Positions 1-12,757 are shown, numbered from the stretch's first letter. The stretch is DNA of 64,000 nucleotides from Opisthorchis felineus (GCA_004794785.1 SJOL01003146.1:45092-109091); one strand, 5' to 3'. Program-made: numbers and translations. The notes: generated by a model from the sequence alone, not told the origin.

Positions 1-905
1 CTTTGAAGACCAAAGCGAAGCACAAGCCCTGTTGAATAGACTGACCACCATCATACCATCGTTTGGCATGCGCCTTGCACCTTCAAAGTGCAAAGTCATG
101 CTTCAGAACGTGCAGCCTCTGAACATATCCCCTACAATTCAAGGAGAAGCACTGGAATTTGTGGAAGATTTTACATACCTCGGAAGTAATGTTAGCTCTG
201 ACGGAAGTGTGTCTGATGAAGTCAGTGCAAGAATCTCAAAGGCCCGAAGCACGTTTGCCAAATTTGGTCACTTGTGACCTCAAAATGGCATATTACTGGC
301 TCTTACGGTTCGTATTTACCAGGGTACAATACGGGCTGTATTTTAAGTATAGAGGATATGAGGCTTCTTCCGGCTTTTGACCGGTAATGCCTCAGAAGCG
401 CTTCTGATTTTGGATGGCGTCAACTGATTCATAACGATGTGATTAGATAACGGATACTTCAGTGGGTACTTCATTCACGAAGAACATTCAGCACCACCAA
501 CTGCGGTGGCTCGATTATATGCTACGCCTGCAGAAACACCGTGTACCGAGACGAGTGTTATTTTCCGTGCCTCCTTCAGACTGGCGCAAAGCGCCAGGTG
601 GACAACATATGACTTGGCAGAAGGGTGTGAAAGAGAGTACGAAGGGTTTAGGTGTTTTTGGTTTTGTACGCGTTCCCCGTAACCTCTCGTGTGCTTGGCT
701 AGAGACATCACAAGAAGTGACCGCTGATCGGTGTCAGTGGCGTTCGTTTTTTCAGTTTCTTTCCAGACTGTCTGACTGAATGCTTGGAGCTGTAGGCACC
801 TCAGATTGCTTTAATTCTTTGAATAGATGAACTTCATGGCAGTACGTCAGTGTCAACACTGATGTTGCTGTCTCTGATGATGATGGTGATGATGATTTCA
901 GTCAT
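1..905 (+). mobile_element. RTE-like retrotransposon fossil, subfamily A, 3' part
   Basis: This is the C-terminal part of a non-LTR reverse transcriptase plus its 3' UTR, cut by the window edge. The frame at 32-277 reads SFGMRLAPSKCK, then FTYLGSNVSSDGSVSDEV and ARISKARSTFAKFGHL, the post-catalytic segment of RTE-like elements. After stops, 462-779 reads HHQLRWLDYMLRLQKHRVPRR, GGQHMTWQKG and AWLETSQEVTADRCQWRSFF, the conserved C-terminal block. The 3' UTR has a GTAGGCACCTCAGATT motif, a hairpin CAGTGT-CA-ACACTG at 848-861 and a tail of TGATGA-type repeats. Stops and frameshifts make it non-functional. The same element lies in reverse at the right edge (63282-64000). RTE clade assignment is by memory of the C-terminal motif. 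Confidence 0.85.
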
Positions 906-3679
906 TCTTTCCTTGTTGTCAACGTGACTGCGCACCGTACAATCGTCAGGAACCGGTGGAATGGTATTTCCACCTAAGGTCCTGATTTCTGTCACGGGGC
1001 TTTCAACGGTTCACGAAGAATTCTGATTTTGATAAGACCAGTTTAGGTGCAGTAAGGGCCATCAGATGTAAATGCAGACTACGGACAAAAGTAAGTGAAG
1101 CCGTAAGCTTGTGCACATCCTTCGGCTGAACAGACCTCTGCTGGTGTCAAGCTATAGCAGGGCGTGCTATAGTAAAACAAAACCTGTCTAGTTTACTCTT
1201 CCTAGTTTTACGTGTGATAATCTCATTTTCGGACTATAACGCGACGATGATTACCGAGTGATAATGAGATGTCGATTGATGCCATATTCCTTATTCTGTG
1301 GGAATGTCTGGTGTTTTTGCCAGTCAACAGGTCTTTAGGACTGTTTATGACTGCGCTTCCAGTCGGATTTCGAATATATCATTTGCCAGCCGCGCTAAAG
1401 TGATAGAAGTACTCATGGTGACCTTGTATTGTCGGAAGTTTTTGTAGCTTGATCAAGATCTAGTCCGCATACTTTTCCCATGATGAGTTTTTTTGAAATT
1501 CGACCTGAGAATTATGGCATCGAGTTCCGATAACTGCTCTCCCGAAATGGCACGTGCCCCAGCTCTTTTACAGTGAGCCAGTTGTCTTCAGTGCCTTCAC
1601 CTCGTGCATGCTTTCTTATGCAATGGTCCAGTTAGGGAGGCCTTGTCTGATCTAGTTGCAACTTTTGCTTGTATAGCAACATGACCGTTCTTACCAGTCG
1701 GTTGATCTATTCTGATTCAGCTGAGGTGGGTTACTTATGTTTTCATCTCTATGTTTATTGGTGCTGGTGAGGACCTTTCCCTAAATCGCGCTGGGAAGTG
1801 ATCATGCTGATAAGCGTGTAAGTCATGGGTTAGCATGCAAGAATTAAACGGCTTATCTCAATCTGTTACCTCTAGATGGCAGTTTTTATCAAGAATATCA
1901 CAGTTCGAAAGTTGGGCAATTAAGAGTTCTTTCTCGTAACAAACCTGAAAATGAGACAAAACAGCACCGTTCTGCGTCACACTTCAGAATTGCTTGGCTG
2001 TCCAATTAGGGGCCTGCTACAGATCACGATAATATTTTACCTCAAAAAAAGTTTCCGCGCCAAAAATGTTCTGTGCAGTTTACCATGATGGTACAAACAA
2101 GATGAAAGACTGTTTGTGCTTTCACGTAGGTCCTGTTTTCTTCATAGAATAACAATAGCGTCAATAAATTTAGGCAGTGTGCTGTTTGTTGTGTTCAACG
2201 CGATATAATATGTGATCTTCGGATCGATGCAATGGGTTGCTCTCAATCAGAGGACGGCCAGCTGATGAGGCTGACTTCCTAGAATATGATCTTATTTTGT
2301 CCGTGTACCTTATCGCTCTTTGTAATCTCAACTGTGCCTACTATCGCACTGTCACCCTTAGTTGTCTTCCCTTTCCGCCCAGATATGTGGCCGTACACCA
2401 ACAATTAAATCTGCAGATTATGCTGGACTTGGTGAACCGATGTAATTAAACTTTGATTAGTGGCACTGGAACGCGGGGGTTACTCTTCACCAGTTTTAGC
2501 TCCTTCAGAATTGGTAGTCGCGTGGAGAGTTTAGAACTGCTCACGGTGAGCCCAAACACTTTTAAAAACAGCATCACTAATCAGAACAAATTATTGTGGA
2601 GAATTATGGTTAATATACAGAATAAGTTGGACAGTCAGCCGCTAGCTGGTCACCAAGTTCGCATTTATCAGCTAGTCAGGTCCCCTGGAGAATGGATTCC
2701 AGTAAAGCTGGATCCGGAACGTTTACCAGTTAATAAAATTTAGTAGGTTTGGCTGCCCCCAAGCCATACGCTTGGCACGCTGAATTGTCTAAGCTATCGT
2801 AAACTGAGAATCACTGTAACCACGTTTCTTTAAAAGTGTTGAAAGCGGTATTGTTTCTATGCCGCCGTCCATGGTTCGCTATATTCTTCACTTGCTGACA
2901 CTGTATTTTTCATTCTGGCGTTCAGAGCTAACCAGCATTATCACCATCTTATCATCATCTGAAATAACTCTGTCGAAAAGACCTTCCATTTTTCCCAGTT
3001 GAAATTTCATGCGACCACCATACGCTGCTACAGATGGAAGCCATTTTGATTCCGTTGTCAGACTGTATTTTTCGGACGTTTCCAGTAAATGTTTGCCAAG
3101 TCTTATCCCGCAGGTCACAAATAACCTTCAGTTTTACTGCCTGTTCATTGTCTCGCCGTTACTAATAGCCCTGGTAATGATTTGATTGGATTATACTGGA
3201 GGTGAGAACAGCTTAGTCACGTAGCAAATTTCTCTTCGATACAGCATCAACTCTGTCTCGCCACTCAGACTGTCTCATTCCCCCGTGTGTCCAACGGAAA
3301 TTCTCGGAATGCTAGAACATCAGGAAGTTGCTGGCGACGCTTTTCCAAGTACGCGTCGCACAGCCAACAGATCGGAATTTGACTCGCCCACCTCAACTGA
3401 AAGTGCGTAGGCACCCAATGGAACTAATGAGAAACGCAACCAGCTCTTCATCAGATATATTTTCGTGCGCCATACTATAGAATTATTATCCAGGAATTAT
3501 TATCCAAGACTTCAATATTTGAGGGTGTAACCGGAAGCCCCATGTAATTTTCAGTGTGAATTGTACGATTGTGCAACCGTTTCCAAATTAACTCTCAAAT
3601 GAATAGTTAATACAAAAACCGCACTGAGATGTACGAATATCTCGTGCAGCCACTACAGTCTTGTACCATCAGCTTTATA
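906..3679. other. Intergenic or intronic, no gene recognised
   Basis: No recognised repeat or exon. Two short plus-strand open frames (2237-2449 and 2453-2743) have no motif and no paired splice signals I could trust. A consensus-like donor (AAAA followed by GTAAGTGAAG) at about 1090 has no convincing exon in front of it. Confidence 0.5.
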
Positions 3680-4440
3680 TACTTGAGCCCTTAAATGCCC
3701 AAGGTGGAGGGCAGAGTTCCTGGTGCACGCCAGCCTAACCCAGCAGCATACAGTAAAACGTATCTGGCCTCTAGCTGCAAGCAACCACAAGCACGCCCGC
3801 AGAGAGAACCGTTAGCATTAGACCCGACCAGTAGCTGCCACCTTGACGTTGCGGTGGGGCTTTATTATTGTAATGGTCCCGCTGGTTAAACTAGCTGAAA
3901 CTTCATTCCTCAATTTCCAAGTGTGCCATGAAGACCAAGGGGAGCATCCAGACAGTGGACATCAAGCTCCTGCACCACCAGTAATCGTACTACGAGGCGG
4001 GCTAGGATTAAATCGTGCAAACTTCTGCTATGGGAGCGTGAAGGTTGTGAGATGTTTCCTGCAGGTGACCAGTAAGTCCATGTGTGTAGAAGCAACAATG
4101 CTGGACACTCCGATCGCCCAATGGTCGACTGAGACCGCCGCGTTTTCCAATAAGTGCGAGAAACTTTTAAGGCCAAAGATTGGGGTGCTGCCCAGATGGC
4201 ACCTGCTGTGTGCGGCCGCATTTGGAGTCACACACTTATGTTTCACTCCCTGCTCCTTGGGTAAGGTAAGTATCCCATAGCTAATTGGGTCAGACTTGTG
4301 AGTCAGAGGCTACAGCAAGGTCCGAGAGCGAAGCCCTACATCCTCCCACTGCCATGAGTCAGCGTCTGAAGAGCATGTTCTTCAAACAAGCTCTGTTTCT
4401 CGACGAGAGCGACCGGGAAATGATATGTATGCAGCTTAGG
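3680..4440 (+). other. GC-rich segment with a possible exon (3843-4265)
   Basis: The plus frame 3843-4280 stays open for 145 codons in sequence clearly richer in GC than its flanks, and it runs in phase 0 into a near-perfect splice donor (AAG followed by GTAAGT) at 4266. The peptide contains CEKLLRPKIGVLPRWHLLC and several cysteines but I do not recognise a domain. The opposite strand is also open (3910-4221), as GC-rich DNA often is. It ends just before the antisense retrotransposon at 4468, so it may equally be an unrecognised repeat. Real exon or repeat cannot be settled here. Confidence 0.3.
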
Positions 4441-4467
4441 AGTAGCTGCTAGTCTCCTTAATCTTTT

Positions 4468-5165
4468 ATCATTAACACCATCATCATCATCGTCAACAAC
4501 AACACCATCACCGTCAGAGACGGAAACATAAGTGTTGACATTGATGCTTCACTTCCGCACAACCACAAGGCTGATTTATTTAAAGACTCAAATTGAAAAA
4601 AAAGAAAGTGATGGATGAAGGAGGGACATGGGGCTAGCCTACCGCAAGCTTTCTGAGGCGCCTGCGTCTCTCAAGTCCTCAATTAAACAATCTTCAAAAA
4701 AAAAAAGGAAAAACGCCACTGACATTTCTTGAAATGTCTCCAGCCAAGTGCAGGAGATAACGGGGAACCCATACTGGAAGGTGAACCGTACCGGCAACAC
4801 TCGAACTATTCGTATTCTTTTTTCACATTCTTCCGCCAAGTCACTTTGTTCATCGCGTAGTCTGTCCCATTCTCAATGAGGGATGGAGAACAACACCCGT
4901 CTCTGCAGACGATGTTTCGGCTTGCGTAGCACATGGCTCAGCCACCGCTATTGATGGTACTAAATGTTCTCCCCGACTAAAGTATTTGCTGCTCAGTCAC
5001 ATGCCTGTTTTCTAATAACATCGTTACGAATCCGTTCACACCATCCGACACCAGCAACACCTCTGAGATATTGGTTGAAAAAAAAAACAAAGACCCCTTA
5101 GATCATCTGTCCGCAGAGGCTTATCTCGCAATCTTGCAGCAATACAACCTTTAATGTAGCCTGGC
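4468..5165 (-). mobile_element. RTE-like retrotransposon fossil, subfamily A, 3' end
   Basis: Antisense copy. Its 3' end is the CAT/CAAC-rich tract at about 4468-4515 (reverse of the TGATGA tail), followed by the hairpin region near 4533 and the 3' UTR. Reading the minus strand, 4839-4639 gives WLETFQEMSVAFF, matching the AWLETLQEM block of subfamily A, with a run of A interrupting it near 4700. Upstream (to about 5165) the element continues in broken frames. Confidence 0.75.
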
Positions 5166-8100
5166 CTTTCCCGGACTACCATCGAACCGACAAACTGAAG
5201 AAGGATAAATCACAACTCAACGAACTGATTATCCAAGTGCAACCAAATCGGCCAATGCGAGAAAAAACTACATCAAACATGGAAGTACAACCGGTTAATC
5301 AAACTCGTAAAGATGAGACCACGATACAAACTAGGAACGGACCAATCGGAGTGAAGGAAGGAAACTACCAAAAATAGAAATCGCCATCGCAACCAACCAA
5401 ATTCAAGGAGGAAGTACCACAATGCAACACAAACCTGGAACAGACCAATCGCAAACAGACCTGAAATACCCGAAAGCGGCCATCCTACCAACCAATGGAA
5501 TACACAACACACAATCCACAACGCAGCGCAAATCGCGATCGGGCCATAAATATTGCAATAAAGGTATACACCAATTAGCCATTCACATTAAGAGATAGTA
5601 GATACTCTTCAAAAAACTATGTAAGCGCAACTAGGCGTGGAGGAATCACCCACTCAACTGGGCCTTGACGATGTCCCCTCGACTGAGGACAAAACGCCTA
5701 ATATATCTCTCTGGGCTTGATGTAACGTAATCTTTTGCAACTATCCAGGCCGGAACATTGGTAACGCGTTTCACAGAAGAATCGATGTGGGCTTACACCT
5801 GTTGAGGTGAAATATTTGCGGTTTTAGCATGTACTCCTTAAATATCTACTGAATGCTCTAGGTAGCGCCCGTTTTTAAAGATCAACTCCCAAGCTCAGTG
5901 TCACAGCACTTAAAAGTGCAGTCAGGGACTTGGAATGGAGTGATGATGGCAAAAAATATGGAATAGTATTAGAACTACCTAAAGTTAATATTAGCGGATC
6001 CAATAGCCACCCCTGAGACCCAAACGTTCCCTGCTGAGAGAAATGTGTTGCGCAGAGTTTGTACACATGGAAGTGCAAAGGTAATCTGAGCCGGACGAAA
6101 TCCATCACTAGATTCCTAAAGGATCGGTAGACCCGGTCGTTAGCAAGTCTATCTAGGAGCACTCCTATTGATCAGTCCCTTCCGAAAGACTGCAAATAGT
6201 CTATTGTTAATCCACGATACAAGAAAGGACCAAGAAAACAGTCCTGCGATTGCTGTCCTTTTTGCCTTATGTGTGTAGCGCGTAAGACAATGGTGATAAT
6301 AACGAAAATGCTGGAAGGCTATACAGATACCACTCACCAACTAATTTGATGCTTCCCCGCGCACAGTGGACAGAGGCAAATAACTGTTACCATCATTGCC
6401 AAATGTAGCAAGGCATTTTCTAAGTTACTGCATAACCGTCTGTTGCATAAAAGTCATGGGTTATGGGTCATAGGAAAGACAACGCTGGCTTTAAAACGTC
6501 CCTTAATGACAAAATGTTTGCTTTTAGGGTTCAAAGTGGTTTGAAATAGTTAGAGGACTTCGCCGAATCCTCATTTCTGGACCAGTTATACTTCTTCCTT
6601 ACGGCAATGGTCCACCGCTTCCCGTAGCATCATTCTGCTTGCTCAGTACCGACGGTCTTATTGGGGTAATAAAGTGCCTAAAAGACTACTTAGAACTGCT
6701 ACAACCCATTCCAGTGGAGCAATGAACTACTCTAAACGTGTGTGTACATGAACATCGGATAGGATTGAGCCACAGTGTTGAAGGTGATTATCTAGAAACG
6801 ACAGGCTGTGTACTTATCTGGTTGTCCCGCTAACTCGTCCTTTAAAGACAAGGGAGCAACACTGACAACTCATGAGCTTCCGCGCAAATAATTATATACA
6901 TTGGAGCTAAGTATTCAACTTTAAATGAGCTAGTTGACTGGTGTGCAGTCAGCTGCAACGCCAGTGACAATAATTTTGCTATCTTATGACGCACCGAGTA
7001 CCCCCCTTGAATGCACGACTGAATAAGGCGGTTTGCGTGGCGAGACAGAGTTAGTACGGCACTCCAAAATGAACCGACCAAAATATCAACAAGGCTGACA
7101 GCCACAACGAAAAACTGAACAACAGATGAAAATCAGAATCAAAGGAAAAACAAGAGATAAAATTAGGAAAATACACGCTAGAGCAATACAACCCGTTATT
7201 GAAAACAAAGTGGTCTCCACCTATAGCAGGGTACGGTGTGACGAGGGATTTCATTTCAAAGATGTAAATACTAATTCGTAAGATTAGTTCAGGTAAGATT
7301 GGTTCCTCGTAGAATAATGGAAACAGCATTGAACACCAAAATAAGCTCATGGAATCAAATGGAAAGCAGCAGGGGCTCGAAAATTAAGTAGTGAGCCACA
7401 GAGGAGGACAAACATATGGCACTTGTTTCTACAGCTTACTAAAGGCTGAACTATATCATCCGTAGGCGGAGCGCGTTCGTTTGCGTCCAAAACAGGAGAG
7501 AGCTACAGTGGTGAGCCTGAGAAATATGGGCAAGCGCAAGGTATTGTTATCAGACTTTTGGCTGGGTCGAAGATATTAGATGCAAGGATAGACCAGGCAA
7601 GCTTCACCTGTTCCTGCAGACAAACAGAAAAATCATAAGAGACCTAGCCACCATCCTCGAGATTTCCAGAATTTAGTAGGAGCAGATGCTTCACTTGCTC
7701 TTTCCCCTTCGATCAGATGACATGTGGAGGGGACACCATTTTAGTTGAAGGGAACGTGAAATATCAGCCCGTTCTCTCATCTGCATTGGGCTGAGGTGGT
7801 TGCTGTCCATTTCAATCCAAATTAGCTAGCAAGTTGAGAATATATGACATTGCAAACAACACTGGGCAAGCTACTTACCACATGCATATGTGATAAGGTG
7901 ATTTAAAATTTAAAATTTAAAATCACAGAGTAGTTTTGGTTTGCCTGTTGATTTTACTTGGTTTATAGCCTTTAGTCTGGGGGCACTGCTGGAGGTACTT
8001 CTGTTTTCCACCTGATATGCATACTGAAATTATGGAAGTTTTCTTCTATGCTTTATGCAGTTGATGGTCATTAGCCTGATTTGCCTACGCGCCTAGTGTA

Positions 8101-9611
8101 TACTACGTGAAAATGTCATTCGTCGTTGGGTTTTCAAAGAACGATGGATCTTTTGCACCGGTTATGTGGTAGCATGCTCAAATATTTTTAAATCGTTGAG
8201 TATGCTGGAGGGATTCGCACGGCAGAAGGAAGCTGGTGTCGAGGGTAGCACAGTTTTTTAGTCTTGACTATTGCTAGCTGCATCGAACGAGCCATGCCAG
8301 CGCATTAGCAAGCCGCTTCCCAAGCTCCGCGGAATGATCAACAGCTACATAATCAACAATCAATAAACGGACCCGAACTATTAAAAGTTCGGCATATTGT
8401 CAGTGTTTAGCTGCTTTTAACGCTGCTTTTTTAACGCTGAATTTTGATCTAGTGTATTTTGTCGCGTGCTTCCGCGATAGTTTCGCCTTTTCGCATATTT
8501 CCGGAACTCACTTTATCTGGATGCACTTTCTACTACTGAAACAGTGAGAACAATGGTTCAGTCACTAACGCGTTTTTGTTCCACTTTACCGACAAATGTA
8601 CACAAACTGAGCATTATTTTTGGCCTTCAAAGTTATTGCATAAGTCCGTCGCACACGATTGGCTGATAAGCACTTCCTTGTTTACTATTTCCGCTGTGAG
8701 CGTTTTTTTCTTCAAACATCCGCGGGCCCTCACATTTAGTTTGGCTTCCTCCAGTATGAGCAGCTCCTGAAAAGGATAAAAATATGCGACGCTTGAGAAT
8801 GTGTGCGTGAATTCCACAGCACAAATGTATGGTTATAAGGCACGGCGTGTTATTTCGAGAAAACAAGTGGCAAAAATTCCATGTGGTTGGTTTTGGGGAC
8901 CACCAAACAGTCTACCATTACAAGTCAACTAGAAAAACACTGTGAAATGAAGACTGCACATTTGACTTGTCAGCTGAAGCGAAAACATTGCTTAGTTAAA
9001 ACTGTGGCTGACAAATTTTGCAGCCTTTTCTCCCAGGATTCGAGCCCCTCTTAGGATTTGGAGGCAACTGCAGCTCGTCAGTGCCTCGTTCCGTTAATAT
9101 TCCATTCCGTCGGTTATTTGAGTCACCGAGCTTTGTCTAATTGATATCTCTTCCCATGCCATGGATAGGTTGAATGCATGAAGATGCATACGCTCGGCAA
9201 GCAAATAAAGGCATGTTTTGTTCACTTAAGACCGATTGTTCTTTTTGGCTTTGGTGCGGTTGACCCTTACAGCATATGTGATCTCAACTCCAATGCAGAA
9301 TGAATCCAGTAATGCCCCCTCGCGATCGTCAGCAGTGAGTTGAATCCGTAGGACCCGAACTCTACAGCTTATATATCTTCCAAACTTTGACCTGCGTTGC
9401 TGTCAAACGCAGTAGGCTTCAACATTCCATGGAGACCTTTTTCGAATATATTCTCACTAGTATGTGGTACGTATTTTAGGATAATATATCTGAACGCTAT
9501 TACGTTTCCATACTGATTTACGGGTACTGTAGTGGTAAATACAAGCTATTTATGTGGCGTTGAATGTCTTTTCAACCTGAGGTGGTAATCTTAGAATCAA
9601 ATGAATTTCCT
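5166..9611. other. No gene recognised
   Basis: A long stretch with only scattered open frames under 100 codons on both strands (for example minus 5273-5521, 5875-6162 and 7051-7350). Several are hydrophobic by composition, as AT-rich frames tend to be. I see no retrotransposon block and no exon with matched splice signals. Confidence 0.5.
7898..7926. repeat. Short AT-rich palindrome
   Basis: GTGATTTAAAATTTAAAATT continues to AATCAC: a near-perfect inverted repeat built from TTTAAAA units, flanked by GTGAT and ATCAC. Function unknown. Confidence 0.7.
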
Positions 9612-10150
9612 GCCTATCATAATCATCATTGACAGCAACACCAGATGCAAAAACTGATGCGCCACTGTCATAAAACCATACCCACTTATTTCAGTAAGGT
9701 CTTACAGTCGAAAGAAGGAAGAGATTTGGTTGAGTTGGTAACCTATGGCTAGCCTAACACAAATATCCGACGTGCCAAACTTTTAGCATTCATTCACACA
9801 ATATGGATGGAAACTAACAGAATAAACGGCACTGACGGCGGCTAGCCGTCATATGGTTCGGCGTCTCCAGCTGAGAGCAGGGAGGGTTACGTGGATTCCA
9901 TCCTGGGAAGCGAACAACACCAACGGCACCCAAGCGTGTCGCAACATCATTCCACTTTGCCATGTCAACTTCTGTCCAAATCTGGGTTTCCGCCACTCCG
10001 AATTAGGCACGGAAAACAACACTCGTCTTGGTGAGCAGTAACACAGCATGCGTAACACACGGCCCAATAACTTTAGTTTGCATTTCTGGGTGCATTCTTT
10101 TAGGGCAGTACCCTCTGCCTCATCGAAAGCTCGTATCCTATTCAATTCAT
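9612..10150 (-). mobile_element. RTE-like retrotransposon fossil, subfamily A, 3' end
   Basis: On the minus strand, 10145-9849 reads KLKLLGRVLRMLCYCSPRRV and then FSVPNSEWRKPRFGQKLTW, the degraded LRWLGHVLRMP...RRVLFSVP block. One frame shift later comes GVVRFPGWNPRNPPCSQLET. The 3' end is the ATCATAATCATC tract near 9612-9640. Multiple shifts mean it is dead. Confidence 0.8.
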
Positions 10151-10999
10151 TGCGACTTGGCCGCTTCCAGTAGTGCCCAGCTATACTTGCGAGATATCAG
10201 TGGTCAAAGATCTGAAAATATATCAGCTTTTCTGCCCCAAGTAGCCAGGTATCTATTTCGTGAGAGTTGCACTTCGTCCTAGGGCTTAGAGCGCTCTACT
10301 GAACTGGATCCAAATTGCACTGTACGGCTGTTCGGTTCAGTCAGTAGCAGTGTGCGAAAACGGTGTCTATTCGACAGACCGCAGTTCTGAAACGGAGAAG
10401 GATGGGCTTTACCATGAGCTGTGAGGACGAGTTGGAAGACTAAGCTCAAAAGAAACACAATTGGGTGTTAGACTCGAAATCGGTGTTCGCTGCACCGAGT
10501 TATTTGAAGGATACCACCCGCAAGCCAACAATCGTCTTAGTTGGACCACATGATCCATCTGACGGTAATCAATGTAAAGCCTCAGTTGGGATTACCGTTC
10601 CTTCTGATCATGAAGTTATGCGGTCTCGGTTTTCAGTTAGATTCTCCTCAGGAGTACGCATGCCGAAGTGGCGTACTTCCACCCATCATCTTCAATGAAT
10701 TTCAGTTGCACAACAATATCGGGCCGATCTGGCTGGAGGGCCAGTGCAGACGCACGGTCAAGCTGATGACAATGACTGGTTGAAGGATGAACGGAAGAGC
10801 GTGAAAGAAGTTATGTTATCAGATTTTAAGACTATTTACCCGAGCTGTCCGACTGGACCGAGTGCACACTAGACATTGTGGAAACCAGCGGTTCCTATTG
10901 CCGCCAGGAAAGACATACCAACAGTTGCTGTTGTACCCTGCTCCCTCAAACACCGGGTGATCAAGAAGAATGGTAGAGAACACTGCTGCTGGCCCATGA
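10151..10999. other. No gene recognised
   Basis: Two overlapping plus frames (10465-10698 and 10541-10783) are open but show no motif. No repeat recognised. Confidence 0.4.
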
Positions 11000-11375
11000 G
11001 ATAGAGAAGGGTTTCACTGCGGGAAACAGTAAAGCTTTACAGCTCATAAACTGTGCATCGAATTCCAGTGGTTCTAACTGCCACATGTTGGAAGCAGTGT
11101 CCCAGTCCGTTCGTTGACGTCGAGTGGTTCTGTTTCTCCTGTATGGCAGGGGTAGAGAACTACGCAGTGAAAGTGAAAGCTTTGATGCAAGACCGTCAAG
11201 ACAGTCATATGTGCCAAGGTCACTAACCATTGGTTTGTCTCGTCCCGTGGTCCCCATCCGAGGAGACGGTAGTTACCAACGTGACTGATACTGTCTCTCG
11301 CGCTGCGTTGCCAAGTCAATGCCTGACGACCTCTGAGTGGTCTTCATTCGGGACAAAGCTGTGCGAAGAGTGCCC
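11000..11375 (-). mobile_element. RTE-like retrotransposon fossil, subfamily B, C-terminus
   Basis: The minus strand reads RALFAQLCPE, a stop, then RGRQALTWQRSARDSISHVG and YRLLGWGPRDETNQWLVTL (in the frame 11319-11074). GWGPRD followed by QWLVTL is the C-terminal signature of fluke RTE-like elements. The same RALFAQL...GGQ..TW block occurs in the subfamily B copy at 55.6 kb. Confidence 0.8.
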
Positions 11376-11397
11376 TACAGGTCAACGGGTCCTCTAG

Positions 11398-11760
11398 CAT
11401 CATCGTCAACGTTAGTCACCGGAGACAGCAACGTCAGTGTTGACACAGATGCTTCGCTGCCGTACAACCACAAAGTTTGTCCGAGTATATTTGAAGCCTT
11501 AGATTGAAAGGAAAAGCCTGGGTGCCGGCCTATCGCATGCAATCTTAGGTGTCTACCCCTGCAAACGTTCAATCAGACAGTCTGGAAAGAAACTGACAGC
11601 GCGAACGCCAGTGACATCGGTCAGCCTCCACTTCTTGTAATGTCTCCAACGAAGGTCTAGGATACTGCCAGGATGAGGATTATGGCTCTCAACCATATCC
11701 AAAGATTTCGGTTGACCAACCTGACAACCGCGGTCGTCAGAGCAATTTGCCATGCATGTT
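11398..11760 (-). mobile_element. RTE-like retrotransposon fossil, subfamily A, 3' end
   Basis: Directly abuts the subfamily B fragment, same strand. Minus strand reads SLETLQEVEADRCHWRSRCQ and FLSRLSD, the end of the subfamily A protein. Then come the 3' UTR and the hairpin region near 11433, ending in ATC repeats at 11398-11405. A 5'-truncated insertion. Confidence 0.75.
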
Positions 11761-11857
11761 CCAACCCCCAACCTGGAGGGAAATGAGACTGTATTAGTCA
11801 GACTTCTATCAACTGACCAACCTGGTATGACATAATCTGTCCTACATACACACCGTA

Positions 11858-12125
11858 ATATAGCTCAGTGGGTTATGGAGGTGCATAGATTGTCACACTG
11901 CGGTAAACTCCAGTCCCTTCCCTTAGTCTCTTCCCAGTCCTACTTGGGTTTCTTCCCTGCCTACGGCTTTCTTGAATCCAAAATGTTCCGCAAAGACTAC
12001 CTGTGGGTTCATTTGACCCGACTTTCAGGGTAGCGGTCTTTGCTTTCTGTTGATGGGTTCTAACCAGCCTTGTGAGTTCTATCTTATCAACAAATAAGCC
12101 GGTGATGTTTTTGATGGACCTCAAT
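11858..12125 (+). mobile_element. Possible tRNA-derived SINE
   Basis: TATAGCTCAGTGGGTTATGG matches a tRNA A box (TAGCTCAGTGG). About 35 bases on, GCGGTAAACTCCAGTCCC is a degraded B box. The body that follows has no coding sense. It differs from the six-copy SINE elsewhere in the window. I infer a single decayed SINE. A tRNA pseudogene is the alternative. Confidence 0.45.
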
Positions 12126-12530
12126 TAGCTTAGACCCTGCTTTACGAGTAAATCTGAGGAAAAGTGTTTAGTTTGGTTGGTTCGTCGTTTTTAGAGCGGC
12201 GAGCAAAATGGAATTCACCGGGCTTATTCAGCCCTTCACTGATGACATTTGGATTGCAAAACTAACTATAATAACCAATTTAATGATATATATGTTTTTT
12301 ACTTCTTTGTTACTTTATAAACTTTAGTGTGCTGAAAGAGCTGATCGAATTAAGGATAAATATGCCTGAGTGCAGTTATTGAAGCAATCCCGGAAACGAC
12401 CAGTCATACGCATCACGAGCTACATTAACCTGTATGACTAATGCCTAATATCATCCATGGATTGCGTTAGTTCTACTTTTCACCTATTTGATCCTGCTAT
12501 GAAATACCTACGGATTTTCCGGCTGTTCAG

Positions 12531-12757
12531 AGAGAAACGTTGATTACCCTCCAACAAGGATACCGGTGTTGGTCCAATTGCTAAACCAAGAGCGCAATTT
12601 GGGTCACGGCGCTTATTTTCCAAATGGTACTTTGGAGTTTGAGGCTGGTGCCTGGAATGTGTTAACACCAAATTACAATAATCATCTGGACCAGGGTACT
12701 GTTCTAGAGAGACTTTGGGGATGCTTCGAGTTTCCATCATCAATGTCAAAACCGTAG
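12531..12757 (+). CDS. Candidate host exon, product unknown
   Basis: A good acceptor (GATTTTCCGGCTGTTCAG) ends at 12530. The exon then reads, after two bases, RNVDYPPTRIPVLVQLLNQ, ERNLGHGAYFPNGTLEFEAG and AWNVLTPNYNNHLDQG, ending at a TAG at 12755-12757 or at a possible donor just before it (ACC followed by GTAGAT). The balanced, non-repetitive composition is unlike the chance frames around it. I do not recognise the protein and see no domain. The minus strand here is also open (12480-12833), so strand is not certain. It could be a terminal exon. No upstream partner exon was found. Confidence 0.4.

Noticed and set aside
2258..2290. CTGATGAG matching a hammerhead core start
   Set aside because: No stem II and no GAAAC follow; chance match.
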